Assembly: GCA_020310875.1 (NCBI GenBank)
Contig: CM035407.1
Span: 94,748,733-94,812,732 of the forward strand
Reading direction: 5' to 3'
DNA: 64,000 nucleotides
Source: Ceratopteris richardii
Lineage: Eukaryota > Streptophyta > Polypodiopsida > Polypodiales > Pteridaceae
This document shows positions 45,411 through 57,034 of the stretch, one piece after another (position 1 is the stretch's first letter; each line of letters opens with the position of its first letter). The translations under genes and the position numbers were made by a program. The notes under the pieces were generated by a model, which worked only from the letters and a program-made list of their open reading frames with translations, searched no databases and had not been told where the DNA came from.

Positions 45411-48400
45411 ATGTTAACACATGCTTCTATATTCTCACAGAATCAGAAGACAAGCAGTAAAATGGCAGAAGCGACAGGTTCGGGCTCACAAGTAGGAATA
45501 CTTATTGCGGGAATTGATGTGGATAGTATACCCGTGGATGTGCCCCCGACGGAACGACCAGTGGAGATGCTACACCTTCAGCAACTCCCGGTGCCAGATC
45601 CACCTACAGGCATCACGGAAAGAGTTCATGCCAATTCTCATTGGTTCAATGGCATGCCCGGTCCATTAGGTGAGGCCAAGCATATCTGGGAGTCTAAATG
45701 CGAGTATGACAGATCATGGGTGCGATTCCAATTTTTCTCCAAGGAGTTCGAGACTTTACAGAACACCGAAGATCTACAGACCATATGGCAACGAGCAGGA
45801 TTGGCGGAATATTTTGAAGCCCCACTACCTAAACCCGATCTCCTCCGATGTTACTATTTGGTCTCCACATTACAAGCTAATGAAGATAAGGACCAACCCG
45901 GATCATTTGTTCTCCCCTCATTGCTGGGCAACAACGAGTTGAAGAGGTTTGAACTTACTGTGGAGCTGGTAAGCGACGCTTTAAATATGCATGGCACGCA
46001 TGTGCCCTCAGAAAAGGATGCTCTTGTTCCCACCAACATGAAGGACAGGAAACTAGTGAAGCTGAAAGACATGGCAGCACTCACCCCAAATGTGTCCATC
46101 CCTCTCCGAATGTGCATGCAACATTTCGCCTTCCCCGGTCAAGACCGATTCACGCAACCACACAAGAAGATCTGGTTTGCTCTCTACTTGGCGGAAGCAG
46201 GTGCGTTACCTATTAAGCTACCAGTGTGGATTATAGATCAGTTGTATGAAGCGAACAAACGGGCTTCTAGGAAATTAGTGGTGAACGGATGCTGTGCACT
46301 CACACGCATCATTTACCGATGCTTGGCATATGATGTCCCCATTGAGCGTGCCTTAACTTGGGCACAATTACAAATGTTTAAAAGGCTCAAGACATCCACA
46401 CATCAGTCCAAGCGCATGAGGGGCGCGATCCCTTGCGTCCAGACACGGGAAGTCCTGACTACTCCTGAGGCATCACCATTAAGAGAGGGCACTGTACCTC
46501 CCTTTACCATTAGGATACCCAGGTCGGAATCTGACACTACGACACAACCTACCCCATCGGCTCCTCCGGTTACACCTGAATTCGAATTTGCTGCCACTAG
46601 AGACGCTGAAGGACTTGACCCCCAGGATTTCGAAGCATTCCTACAAAGCACACAATTCTCTGATGTGGAGTTTTATTCAGAGGCAGAGGAGCAGGGCACA
46701 TCCTCACGAAGAAGAAGAAAGTCTACAGACGGTAGACATGTCCATTGGAGTGACGCTCAGCAAAGTCAACAACACGGACACACGGAAGAAGAAGAAGCGT
46801 ATGAAGAAGAGACCACTGAAGCCCCAGCATATACAGCAGAACTCCGAAGGCTGTATCAGATTATGGAAAGAATGCGATCGCAGCAGTTACTCACTGAACA
46901 GAGCAGCAGAGTACTTATGACTCAGTTGTTGGAAGAAGCGGGAGTTGACTCAGAGTACAGGGAAGGTCTCTTATTGATGGCAGAAACATATGGAGTTGTA
47001 GAAGCTGTGCGCACTGCCATTCAGAGGCCTTCAGTTCAATATGACCCACGAAGGTTCCAGACACGACCTCGCTCAGGTAAAAATATCCAAATTCCCGTTA
47101 TAGTTGCAGAAGAGCCAACTACTACACCAACCTCCCAAACAGCTAGTCAACAGCACCCCGCCACCCATGAGGAGTCCACCGAACCACTACCACCTACTCC
47201 CCCACCATCACCTCCTAGAACAGAGACAGTGGTAATCCCATCGACCACTCAACCCACTGACCCAACCTTCATCTTTCGTACTCCCATCTCTAGTGCCACC
47301 CTATTCTCTACCACTGATAACCCGATCTTTGACGCAAACCCCATCACCACACAACCCACTGAAACCCTTCCCGAGCCTGCCCTAGGACAACCATCCCCAA
47401 TGCCTTCAGCCACGGGCCACCCTGACCCCAGATCCACATTCATGGGCTTCCCTACTACCACGCAACCCTTTCCACCCTTCTCAAATTTACGACCCCAACC
47501 CCCGATATCCCTTTCTCCATTTCTACAATCCCTCCAGGACATTTTTGCTAGAGCTTTTCAACCAGGCTCTCAACCATTCCCTGCCTCTTCAGCTCCCCAC
47601 CCCACGTCACATCTATTCACCACTTCCACACACACACCACCTACCATACCAATGTATATGGCAGGCCCCACACTAACACCCACTCCTGAAGGTATGGACA
47701 TTTCACCACCCACGGCACCTCCACCCACGGTTTCACCTCCTCCCATTCCCCCTCCACCAATTTCACCCACACACACAACTTTCTTAGACACATCATTCAC
47801 TGTCTCCCTTCCCCAATTCCCTTCCCATGCATCTTCCATGGTAAACACCCCCCACTCATCTATAGGAAATGCATTGGACACCATGTTGGCTTGTATATCA
47901 AATTTAAGAACAGATTACATTCAGCTCCAGCAACAAAACAAACGCCTGCAAGAGCACTCAGCGACACTACAGCACCGCCTTGCGGCACTAGAAGAGGAGA
48001 ACACTCGCCTCCACACACAGTTCCAAACCCTCCAAGAAGCCCACAATATATTGGAGGTACAGCTACAGAACGTAGATCAGGAAGCAGTGCAGGTGGTAGA
48101 AGGTCACCTACGGACACAGCTGGAACGCAACTCAAAACTTCAGCGAAATATGGCACTACTTAAACGCCATCTTGCGGCTGCTCAGGAAGAGAACAGACGT
48201 CTGCAAATACAAAATCAAGAGAACCTGGAGGCAGCTATTGAGAGCACACCGGGGGCACCCATCAGCCCATCCAAGTTTCAAGCAGTGACCCCCGATAATA
48301 TCAAGATTATATTGGAAGATTATGCCATGCTGCTCGAAGCACATGATAAGCTATCGGAGGAGCTAGGACAACTGAAGCAGGAACACCAACAAGGACCAAC

Positions 48401-49715
48401 AGCTGCCACCCCAACCACCCCCTCTGCGGCTTCGCTTCTCTCAGACGCAGAGGCCATAAAAGATCTCCAGAAACAGGTAACTGAATTGCAAACACGCCTA
48501 CTACAATATGAGAGACCATCTTCCCCTCCGGAGGCTCCCACGGACGAAGAAGTTGTGCAAATTCCTGTGGAACAAACGTTTGATGAAGAATATGATCCGC
48601 AACCATTCCCAGGAGGCCAACAAACAGAGGAAGCGCAGGACACGTTCGAGGCACCACGGCTGCCATGGTTACGACAAGTGGAGGAAATCGGGAGTTCGCA
48701 CGAAGAGCGCACCGTAGTGCAAAATCAGGCCATGAGGGTCATAGAGGAGACTGTGTTACAATCAGCTTACTTTCAGAACCTGTCATCGCGACGCCTGATT
48801 CTCTCATCGGAACTCCAGTACAGGCCATATTATATTCTCTTGGCTGATTATAATGCAGAAATACAAAGAGTCACGGGTCAGATTCCTACTTTTGCGACCC
48901 AATTTCAACCCGAAGACCTTCCTCGAGAGGTGCGAAAAGGCAAGATTCGTCAACCCACATGGCGGCAGAAACTTTTAGAGACCTATCCAGAAATGCTACG
49001 CACATGGAACAACGCGCCGTTGCACCTCCTATACAACCCATGCTACGGTCCAGTCCCCCGCCGCAGGTCGTGGAAGGCATTTAATATCAAGGTACAGAAC
49101 AATGCGCAATGCAAGGAATGGCTGAACTACCCGTACATCGCGCCACCACAAGGACCACCATCGGTAGCATATATGATGGGGACCATTCGCCACTGGATGC
49201 CACGCTTGAAGCCCATGCAAGATGTAGCAGCGCAAATGATGCTTAAAATCTTAGATATGATGCAAGTAGTGCTGAAGACCTTTAGAAATGCAGCCGCACC
49301 ACAGGTACTTCTTCCGGGGTTTAGCAATGGAAATTACGACTTGGTGTATGACATGAGCACCACCCCCAGTATCCGTGTGGCTTACGCTTGGCATGCACGC
49401 ATCAAATACCTCCCCGCCTGCTACAAACAGACCTTCGAAGAAATGTTCAGATCAGGTTTCTGGGAGTATCACTTGGAGATTTTCGCACCAAAACCGACAC
49501 ATCTGCTTCAACTGTTTGCTTGTGAACAAGCAATGTATTCAGAGTACTACACCACCCCGCAACCAGAGACCCCCGGTGCAATAAATTGGGAGGCATTGGA
49601 AGCCGATCTAGCAAGAGGCTTAAGGATAGGAGAACATGAACTGGCCACCAATGTCATCCAATATTACATCGACCACCCGCGAGAACAAAGGTCTGTCAGG
49701 GGCGACAGACGCTAG
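45411..49715 (+). CDS. Second ORF of the giant element, coiled-coil protein of unknown function
   Basis: 1434 codons in the same frame as gag-pol, separated by 153 bases with stops. ATG at 45411 is the first; a second at 45462 (MAEATGSG) is also plausible. Residues 60-330: globular, with IWQRAGLAEYFEAP, SFVLPSL and KKIWFALYLAEAG. About 340-800: acidic and Pro/Thr-rich, low complexity. About 825-945: strong coiled coil (LQQQNKRLQEH, LEEENTRLHTQFQTLQEAH). 1090-1434: second globular region rich in Trp and Tyr. No signal peptide or transmembrane helix, so it is not an evident envelope. The first domain resembles, at low identity, the extra ORFs at 17638 and 29352. It may act in particle formation or transport; this is inference only. 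Confidence 0.85.
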   Translation: MLTHASIFSQNQKTSSKMAEATGSGSQVGILIAGIDVDSIPVDVPPTERPVEMLHLQQLPVPDPPTGITERVHANSHWFNGMPGPLGEAKHIWESKCEYDRSWVRFQFFSKEFETLQNTEDLQTIWQRAGLAEYFEAPLPKPDLLRCYYLVSTLQANEDKDQPGSFVLPSLLGNNELKRFELTVELVSDALNMHGTHVPSEKDALVPTNMKDRKLVKLKDMAALTPNVSIPLRMCMQHFAFPGQDRFTQPHKKIWFALYLAEAGALPIKLPVWIIDQLYEANKRASRKLVVNGCCALTRIIYRCLAYDVPIERALTWAQLQMFKRLKTSTHQSKRMRGAIPCVQTREVLTTPEASPLREGTVPPFTIRIPRSESDTTTQPTPSAPPVTPEFEFAATRDAEGLDPQDFEAFLQSTQFSDVEFYSEAEEQGTSSRRRRKSTDGRHVHWSDAQQSQQHGHTEEEEAYEEETTEAPAYTAELRRLYQIMERMRSQQLLTEQSSRVLMTQLLEEAGVDSEYREGLLLMAETYGVVEAVRTAIQRPSVQYDPRRFQTRPRSGKNIQIPVIVAEEPTTTPTSQTASQQHPATHEESTEPLPPTPPPSPPRTETVVIPSTTQPTDPTFIFRTPISSATLFSTTDNPIFDANPITTQPTETLPEPALGQPSPMPSATGHPDPRSTFMGFPTTTQPFPPFSNLRPQPPISLSPFLQSLQDIFARAFQPGSQPFPASSAPHPTSHLFTTSTHTPPTIPMYMAGPTLTPTPEGMDISPPTAPPPTVSPPPIPPPPISPTHTTFLDTSFTVSLPQFPSHASSMVNTPHSSIGNALDTMLACISNLRTDYIQLQQQNKRLQEHSATLQHRLAALEEENTRLHTQFQTLQEAHNILEVQLQNVDQEAVQVVEGHLRTQLERNSKLQRNMALLKRHLAAAQEENRRLQIQNQENLEAAIESTPGAPISPSKFQAVTPDNIKIILEDYAMLLEAHDKLSEELGQLKQEHQQGPTAATPTTPSAASLLSDAEAIKDLQKQVTELQTRLLQYERPSSPPEAPTDEEVVQIPVEQTFDEEYDPQPFPGGQQTEEAQDTFEAPRLPWLRQVEEIGSSHEERTVVQNQAMRVIEETVLQSAYFQNLSSRRLILSSELQYRPYYILLADYNAEIQRVTGQIPTFATQFQPEDLPREVRKGKIRQPTWRQKLLETYPEMLRTWNNAPLHLLYNPCYGPVPRRRSWKAFNIKVQNNAQCKEWLNYPYIAPPQGPPSVAYMMGTIRHWMPRLKPMQDVAAQMMLKILDMMQVVLKTFRNAAAPQVLLPGFSNGNYDLVYDMSTTPSIRVAYAWHARIKYLPACYKQTFEEMFRSGFWEYHLEIFAPKPTHLLQLFACEQAMYSEYYTTPQPETPGAINWEALEADLARGLRIGEHELATNVIQYYIDHPREQRSVRGDRR

Positions 49716-49726
49716 GAAGGGGGGAG
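49715..49726 (+). promoter_or_regulatory. Polypurine tract of the giant element
   Basis: ggaaggggggag directly precedes the 3' LTR and follows the ORF2 stop. It would prime plus-strand DNA synthesis. Confidence 0.85.
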
Positions 49727-50295
49727 TGTTGGCATACAAAGCAACAAAGGAGTCATGCACAATACGGCAACAAGGCCAGATCATTTTTTCCCATAGATTA
49801 TGTACAACTCAAGTGATTTTAATCACTACACAAACATTGTAAATCCCGTTTTTGGTAGATTAGACTCCATTTTGTGCAAGCCAAGGAGTCCTCGAGCTTG
49901 AGGAGTATTAGAAGTACCATCGTACCAATTTTCATAATTTTTAGACTTCGTTTGAGCCCTCAAATAAGCCCTGGAACCTAATTTTTAACTAGGCCGGACA
50001 CTAGGTCTGGACAGGGCCAAAGCTAGTCAAAAACTATAAAAGGAGCTAGAGAGCTCATTTTTGAGGTTAGATTGTAATTGAAACGAACTTGTAAGAGCAT
50101 TTTGAAAAGTAATCCAAAAGCTCCATTTATTCTCACTCTTTGTCTTACCTTGTGTGCGCGTGTGTGTGTATGTGTGTGCATGCTTGTGTGCTTCTCACTC
50201 ACGCACTTGTGCCGCCACTTGCTTGAGGTCTTCATACCATCCTCACGTCTTCCCGGATTGACATTAAAGGAGGTGCTACTCATCATTGAGCTACA
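49727..50295 (+). repeat. 3' LTR of the giant element
   Basis: 569 bases, pairing with 33080-33647. Differences seen: gccgagg/gccaagg, cttgctcg/cttgcttg, cttcctgg/cttcccgg, and one extra T in attgtaattg. Confidence 0.97.
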
Positions 50296-50597
50296 AATGC
50301 ACATGCAGAAGCAGTGTGTCCCAAGTTCTTACATTTTGTACAATACACTTGTTTTAATGAATCTTCACTCGTACCCTTGGTTGCCTTCAACCAGTCCAAA
50401 TCTTCAGCGAATCCACCCACCTTATGTTCCAACTATAATGCCATAGCTATGACCGCATCCAGAGTCATACCACCCACACATCGTATGATCATTACTTGTT
50501 TAAGTTGAGGGTTTAATCCATTAATAAACCACTGGGTGATCACATCATCCGGTAGGTTAGCATGCACCAGCGGCAGTTGCCATAGATGAGTACGAAA
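50296..50597 (-). pseudogene. gag segment B of the minus-strand gypsy element
   Basis: The minus strand translates to HANLPDDVITQWFING and MTLDAVIAMALQLEH, then the start of the first zinc knuckle, matching the middle of 12491-13702. It is bounded left by the giant element (with its AATGC duplication) and right by the copia element (CGAAA duplication). Confidence 0.82.
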
Positions 50598-51619
50598 TGA
50601 TGGAGAGTGTTAATCTCCAAAAGAACAAGTTAACCTTGAATTTAGATCACCTCTATATCAAGATTAACTTTAGACTCCACCAAACTTAGAGATCATTCAC
50701 CAATTTATCAGAAAATTGATTATTCTGAAAAATTCAGCTTCTTCAGAAAAGTCTGCTGCAGATTAATCACTCATTGACTAATCAATCTTGTAAAGTTTTT
50801 GATAAAACTTTGCACAACACTTCGCCTTAAGGTTGCGCAACTTTACCAAGTTAAATCTCTCAAAAAGATTGAGTATATACTGAGAAATGTGTGAAACACT
50901 TTACCTATATCTGAAAGAGCTTCTCTGCAATGGCGACTTTGACACCTGCAATTTCTTAGCACTGGTTCTCCCAACTCTGAACCCGTTTGATCAAGATCTT
51001 TTAGCCATAGATGGCTTACCTTCCAACTTAGATTTTAAGCCCTCACTTGTGTAAAACTTTACACTGTGGACTGAGCAATGATCATTTCATTGAAGATGAA
51101 ATGTGCGCTAGATTTTACGACTCTTAGAACATTCTTACATATGAATGTTCCTAATCAAAATTCTCTCAGCCTGATTTCAATTAACCTCTCAAATTCTAGC
51201 CATAGATAGATTAGCTATGGACTTAGACACGTGCAAAAGGATTTCTCAAAAGATTAAACACAGAAGGAGCAGACTGCTAAACATCGGGTGCAAGTTTCTC
51301 GATTTCTTCAGAAAAATTTACATACAAGTGAGGATGGATGATTCACTCACTTCCAATGTGTCTAATGACACTAATTTCTCTCTCCCTATTCTCTAATCTT
51401 CTTCTGCTCTCTTTTCCCGACATTTTCCAACATATTTATATATGAATATATACAAGTGTATGACTAAACAAAAATATAAGTCAGCTAATGTACATATGTG
51501 TACATATCTTTGGATTTTCTGAACATGTCCTTCCTTCAACCATCTGACTTTGTTTTCTTCTTGACTCCTTGACTTCATTCCTCTATAATTCTTCAATTGA
51601 TGATTGTCATGCACCAACA
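50598..51619 (-). repeat. 3' LTR of the near-intact copia element
   Basis: On the minus strand it starts TGTTGGTGCATGACAATC and ends CTCTCCATCA. A TATATAAATATG motif lies near 51434-51447 on the minus strand. Confidence 0.95.
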
Positions 51620-51634
51620 GCTCCCCCTCAATCA

Positions 51635-54600
51635 TTAATTGAGGTTCTTCTCTATCTTCTTTACTCCAGCCATATCCTTGAATCTTTGTAGTTTTGGTCC
51701 ATCTAGACTTTTTGTCATCATATCTGCAACTTGATCTTTTGTGGGAGTGTGTATGACTTCAATCTCCTTCTCAATGACCTTCTCTCTCAGAAAATGATAC
51801 TGTATTTCAATATGCTTAGTTCTAGCATGAAATACAGGATTAGCTGCCAAGTATAATGAACTCATATTGTCTCCACAAATAATAGGAGTACTCTGAATCA
51901 CATCAAAAACTTTCAAAAGTGTCTTTAGCCATATTACCTCTTTTGCAGCTTCCACCATACCTTTATATTCTGCTTCTGTAGATGACAAAGCAACTGTATG
52001 TTGCTTCTTGGAACACCATGAAATCAATTTGTCTCCTACATAGCACAAGTATCCATGTGTTGATCTTCTATCATCCACATTACCTGCCCAATCTGCATCA
52101 CTATATATCTTCACTCTTGTATCAGAAGTAAATCCATAGTACAACCCTTCTCTGAGTGTACCCTTGATGTACCTAAGTACTCTTTGTCCTGCAATCCAAT
52201 GTTCCTTTCTAGGACAATGCATAAATTGTGAAAGCACACCAACTGCATATGACAAATCAGGCCTTGTTAATGTAGCATAAATCAAGCTACCAACCAAACT
52301 TTGATAGAGTTTCATATCTCTGAACTCTTCTCCTCCAAACCTAGACAATTTATGGTTCACTTCCAAAGGTGTAGGTGCAACCCTGCAATCTTCCATTTTA
52401 AATTTGGTTAGCAAATTTTTAAGATACCTTTCTTGGGTCACATATACTCCATGTTGAGTATAAGAGATCTCCATTCCCAAGAAGAATGATAGGTTCCCCA
52501 AATCACTGATTTTAAACTCTTTCTCCATCTGCTTCTTGATCATTTGTATTCCCTTATCATCTGTTCCTGTAAGTATTATGTCATCAACATAAATACAAAC
52601 ATAAATGAACCCATCTTCACTTGCTTTGACTAGCAAGCTACTATCTGCCTTTGATGCTTGAAATCCAAGATCATTCAAGAATTTTACAAGCCTATAATTC
52701 CAAGCCCTTGGGGCCTGCTTCAACCCATACAAAGCTCTCTTGAGCTTACACACATAATTTGGACTCACTTGATCTTTGAACCCATCTGGTTGCTCCATGT
52801 AGACTTCATCTGAAATGTAACCATTCAAGAAAGCATTTTTTACATCTAATTGAGATAACTTCCAACCTTTGCAAGCAGCAATTGCTATGAGTGTCCTGAT
52901 GGTTGTCATCTTTGCCACAGGACTATAAGTCTCATCATAGTCCACTCCATATGTCTGTGCATACCCTTTCACAACAAGTCTAGCTTTGTACCTAGACACA
53001 CTTCCATCTGCAAATCTCTTTGTTTTGTAAACCCACTTACATCCAATGATCTTCTGACTATTAGGTTTAGGAACCAAATCCCATGTTTGATTCTCTATCA
53101 ATGCATCATACTCCTCTTGCATAGCATCTTCCCAATTCTTTTTCCCTTTGGCCTCTTCATATGTAGAAGGGTCTTCATCTGCTTTTACCAAATAAGCATA
53201 ATCTTTAGTAGTTAAGAATGAAGTGTCATAGCTATACCTTGTAGGTTGCCATTTGTGCCTAGATGACCTCCTAACTTCTGCACTTCTTGAAGTTTCTGGT
53301 TCATCACATTCTGGATCAAACCTTGGCCTCTCTTCAACTTCAACCTGCACTTCATTGTTCTCACTTTCATCAAGTAATTAAATCTTTGCTTTACCTTTTC
53401 TTTGATCCACTACTTCTTCATCATCTGCATGTACATTATATTTACCTGCATACCAAGTACCTTGCTCATCAAATGTAACATCCTTGGATACAAGGAATTG
53501 CTTTGTGGATGGACTCCACAACCTGTATCCCATTTGCTTATCATCATAACCAATGAATACATACTTTTCTGCCTTAGGTTCCAACTTATGCCTCAATTGA
53601 GATGGCACATATGCATATGCCAAGCATCCAAATATTCTGCAATGATCCAAGGTAGGTTTCTTACCCCACCAAGCTTCATATGGTGTCATACCCTGCAAAG
53701 CTTTACAAGGCAATCTATTAACCAAATAAGTAGCTGTGTTTACAGCCTCTGCCCACAAATAATTTGGGCAATTCTTCTCTTTCATCATGGACCTTGCAAA
53801 TTCAACAAGTGTCCTGTTTCTTCTTTCTGCTACCCCATTTTGTTGAGGAGAGTACCTGCAAGTGACTTCTCTCTTTATACCTGCATTCCACAAATAATCA
53901 TTGAACTCATTTGAAAAATACTCTCCCCCTCCATCTGACCTTAGTCTCTTCAATTTTTGACCTGTAATCCTTTCTGCATATGCATGATAGTGTTTAAATG
54001 TATTAAACACTTCTGACTTTTCTTTAATCACATAAATTGTGATCCACCTGGTAGCATCATCAACATATATGACATAATATCTTGAACCATTTATACTAAA
54101 GTCCTTTGAAGGACCCCACACATCTGTATGCACCAATTCAAGTCTTTTTGAATACATAAACCCATGCTTGGAATAGGATTGCTTATGAGCCTTACCTAAT
54201 TGACATGCCTCACATCTGTATGTCATGTGTTGACCTGCAATGTTAGGCATTCCAAGCACTGAATCATTGTTAATCATTTCTTTGATACCTCTTTCATTAA
54301 AGTGTCCAAGTCTTTTGTGCCAAAGATCCAATTCTGACACCTTCTGCTCTCCATATGTGAACATAGCATGTCCAACATTTCCTTGTACCTTCAATGTGAA
54401 GAGCCTTCCTTCTTTCTTTCCTGCAATAATTTGTTTATACCCTTGACTAGGGTCTTCCACATAAACTCCATCATTGGTAAACCTTACCTCATATCCTTTT
54501 TCCACAATTTGACCTACACTGATCAAATTCTTTGGAATTGTGGGAACATAAAGTACCTTACTCAGAAGAGTGCTCCCATCCTTAGCTTTGACTGAACCAA

Positions 54601-55789
54601 TTGACTTTACCTTATGCTTTGTATTATCACCTGTCTGAACTGTATGATTAATTGCATTATGATCTAGATCAGTCATCAAAGCAATATTTCCACTCAAATG
54701 ATTACTACATCCTGAATCAATATAAAACACTCTCATGTCCTCATGTGAGGTTTCACAAGTATTCATAATGAGAGTCGAGTCCTCTTTTTGATCTGATGCA
54801 TAGTTGTAGTAGGTGCTATTATAGGATTGATTTTGGAAGCTTCTTCCACCACCTCTTCCAAAAGAATTCCTACCACCTCTACTTCTGAAGTTTCCTCTCT
54901 GAAATCTACCACCTCTTGCTCTTTGATTAAAGTTCTGATAATTACCATTGTTTTGATTATTATGCCAACAATCATGAGATAGATGATTGGTCTTACCACA
55001 TATCCAACAAGCTCTTGCATTCTCTTTGTTGTTTCTGCCTCTTCCTCTACTTCTGCCATTTCCTCTTCCTCTTATGAAGTTTGCTTGGTTTGAAGTACCT
55101 TCTTCTTCACCTGATTGTTGCTTCCCTTTGTTAACTTTCTTCTTGTCTTTAGAATACATTGCATGACCTGCACTCTTATCAACATCTCCTTTGATATCAT
55201 TCTCAAAAGTTAGCATATGTCCTAACAATTGATTCAAATCAGGAGTAAAATGATCTAATGAAAGTTCTGTAGATAAAATGAAAGGCTTCCACTTCTCATC
55301 TCCTCTTAGCCCTGTGAGTATTTGTCTTACCAATTTGTCTTCTTCAATATCTTCATCCACTGCACCTAGAGAGTCTGCAATGTCCTTCATCTTTGTCACA
55401 TAATCAGAGATTGATTGTGACGCCTTCTTCTTAAAAGTAGTAAACTCTGCCCATAGTGAAGCTTTCCTTGATTTGGTTGTATTTTGGAAATGCTCTTCCA
55501 AAGCATTCCAAATGTCACATGCACTTTCAAGTCCTCTAATGTGAGGAAGCAAATAGTCATTGACTACCATGTAGATGATACTTCTTGCTTGAGCATCCTT
55601 CTTCATCCAAATCTTCAAATCTGCAAGCTCCTCCCTAGTTGGAACACTAGGATCTCTGAATTCTGGCTTTTCTTCATCTCCTGTGATGTATCCTATCAGA
55701 TCTTTGCTCATAAGATGAGCTTCCATCCTCATAGACCATGCAGGATAGTTCTCTCTATCCAACTTTTCAATTTGGAGACTATCTCCCAT
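51635..55789 (-). pseudogene. copia gag-pol with a single in-frame stop
   Basis: ATG at 55789 (MGDSLQIEKL) opens 803 codons: UBN2-type gag; zinc knuckle CWICGKTNHLSHDC near residue 258; protease IDSGCSNHLSG near 357; gag-pre-integrase (LWHKRLGHFNERG); and integrase D/D/E in HTDVWGP, SDGGGEYF and GVAERRNR. TAA at 53378-53380 ends this part. The same frame reopens at once and runs to 51635 with RT (LDVKNAFLNG, YGLKQAPRAW, YVDDIILTG) and RNase H (YSDADWAGN, SWCSKKQHTVALSSTEAEY). All catalytic motifs are present. The stop could be a recent mutation; a programmed readthrough is possible but unsupported. Total about 1384 codons. Confidence 0.92.
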
Positions 55790-55999
55790 CTTTACTTCAC
55801 CTGTAGCTTCAAATCTTTAACCTTTACAGATAATGAATGTACCTTTACTTCGAATGTTGCTCCTTCTGATCCTTTTGATACTCTTTGTATGTCTTCCTTC
55901 AATCTTTCTTCACACTTTAACCTTTTGCACCTTCGAAATGTAAAGTTTTGTATTTCTGCAGTAGTTGGAGTCTCCTTCACTTCAATTTTGACACAACCT

Positions 56000-56011
56000 G
56001 CTCTGATACCA
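56000..56011 (-). promoter_or_regulatory. Primer-binding site, initiator tRNA-Met
   Basis: Minus-strand TGGTATCAGAGC, one base inside the 5' LTR, 12 bases complementary to the initiator tRNA-Met 3' end. Confidence 0.92.
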
Positions 56012-56012
56012 C

Positions 56013-57034
56013 TGATGGAGAGTGTTAATCTCCAAAAGAACAAGTTAACCTTGAATTTAGATCACCTCTATATCAAGATTAACTTTAGACTCCACCAAAC
56101 TTAGAGATCATTCACCAATTTATCAGAAAATTGATTATTCTGAAAAATTCAGCTTCTTCAGAAAAGTCTGCTGCAGATTAATCACTCATTGACTAATCAA
56201 TCCTGTAAAGTTTTTGATAAAACTTTGCACAACACTTTGCCTTAAGGTTGCGCAACTTTACCAAGTTAAATCTCTCAAAAAGATTGAGTATATACTGAGA
56301 AATGTGTGAAACACTTTACCTATATCTGAAAGAGCTTCTCTGCAATGGCGACTTTGACACCTGCAATTTCTTAGCACTGGTTCTCCCAACTCTGAACCCG
56401 TTTGATCAAGATCTTTTAGCCATAGATGGCTTACCTTCCAACTTAGATTTTAAGCCCTCACTTGTGTAAAACTTTACACTGTGGACTGAGCAATGATCAT
56501 TTCATTGAAGATGAAATGTGCACCAGATTTTACGACTCTTAGAACATTCTTACATATGAATGTTCCTAATCAAAATTCTCTCAGCCTGATTTCAATTAAC
56601 CTCTCAAATTCTAGCCATAGATAGATTAGCTATGGACTAAGACACGTGCAAAAGGATTTCTCAAAAGATTAAACACAGAAGGAGCAGACTGCTAAACATC
56701 GGGCGCAAGTTTCTCGATTTCTTCAGAAAAATTTACATACAAGTGAGGATGGATGATTCACTCACTTCCAATGTGTCTAATGACACTAATTTCTCTCTCC
56801 CTATTCTCTAATCTTCTTCTGCTCTCTTTTCCCGACATTTTCCAACATATTTATATATGAATATATACAAGTGTATGACTAAACAAAAATATAAGTCAGC
56901 TAATGTACATATGTGTACATATCTTTGGATTTTCTGAACATGTCCTTCCTTCAACCATCTGACTTTGTTTTCTTCTTGACTCCTTGACTTCATTCCTCTA
57001 TAATTCTTCAATTGATGATTGTCATGCACCAACA
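56013..57034 (-). repeat. 5' LTR of the near-intact copia element
   Basis: Same length and ends as 50598-51619. It contains the active promoter in element orientation; the TATA-like TATATAAATATG lies near 56850-56862. Confidence 0.95.

Larger units (their letters stand above)
33080..50295 (+). mobile_element. Intact-looking 17.2-kb Ty3/gypsy element, Athila/Tat-like
   Basis: Flanked by a 5-bp duplication AATGC (33075-33079 and 50296-50300). Order: LTR, tRNA-Asp primer site, 2-kb leader with palindromic repeats, a 3206-codon gag-pol ORF, a 1434-codon second ORF, polypurine tract (ggaaggggggag, 49715-49726), LTR. By eye the LTRs differ by three substitutions and a 1-bp indel over about 568 bases, so insertion was recent. 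It sits inside the gag of the minus-strand gypsy element. All expected parts for autonomous movement are present. Confidence 0.95.
50598..57034 (-). mobile_element. Near-intact Ty1/copia element
   Basis: 6437 bp with 1022-bp LTRs, initiator-Met primer site, polypurine tract (minus-strand GAGGGGGAGC at 51620-51629) and a 5-bp duplication CGAAA at 50593-50597 and 57035-57039. I count six differences between the LTRs (about 99.4% identity). One in-frame stop divides the polyprotein. It inserted into gag of the minus-strand gypsy element. Confidence 0.95.

Noticed and set aside
46403..48712. Minus-strand Gly/Val- and Ser/Cys-rich ORFs under ORF2
   Set aside because: They are antisense shadows of the Pro/Thr-rich and coiled-coil coding sequence.
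45411..49715. Envelope gene of an endogenous retrovirus
   Set aside because: I see no signal peptide, transmembrane helix, furin-like site or Cys-rich ectodomain; a coiled coil alone is not enough.
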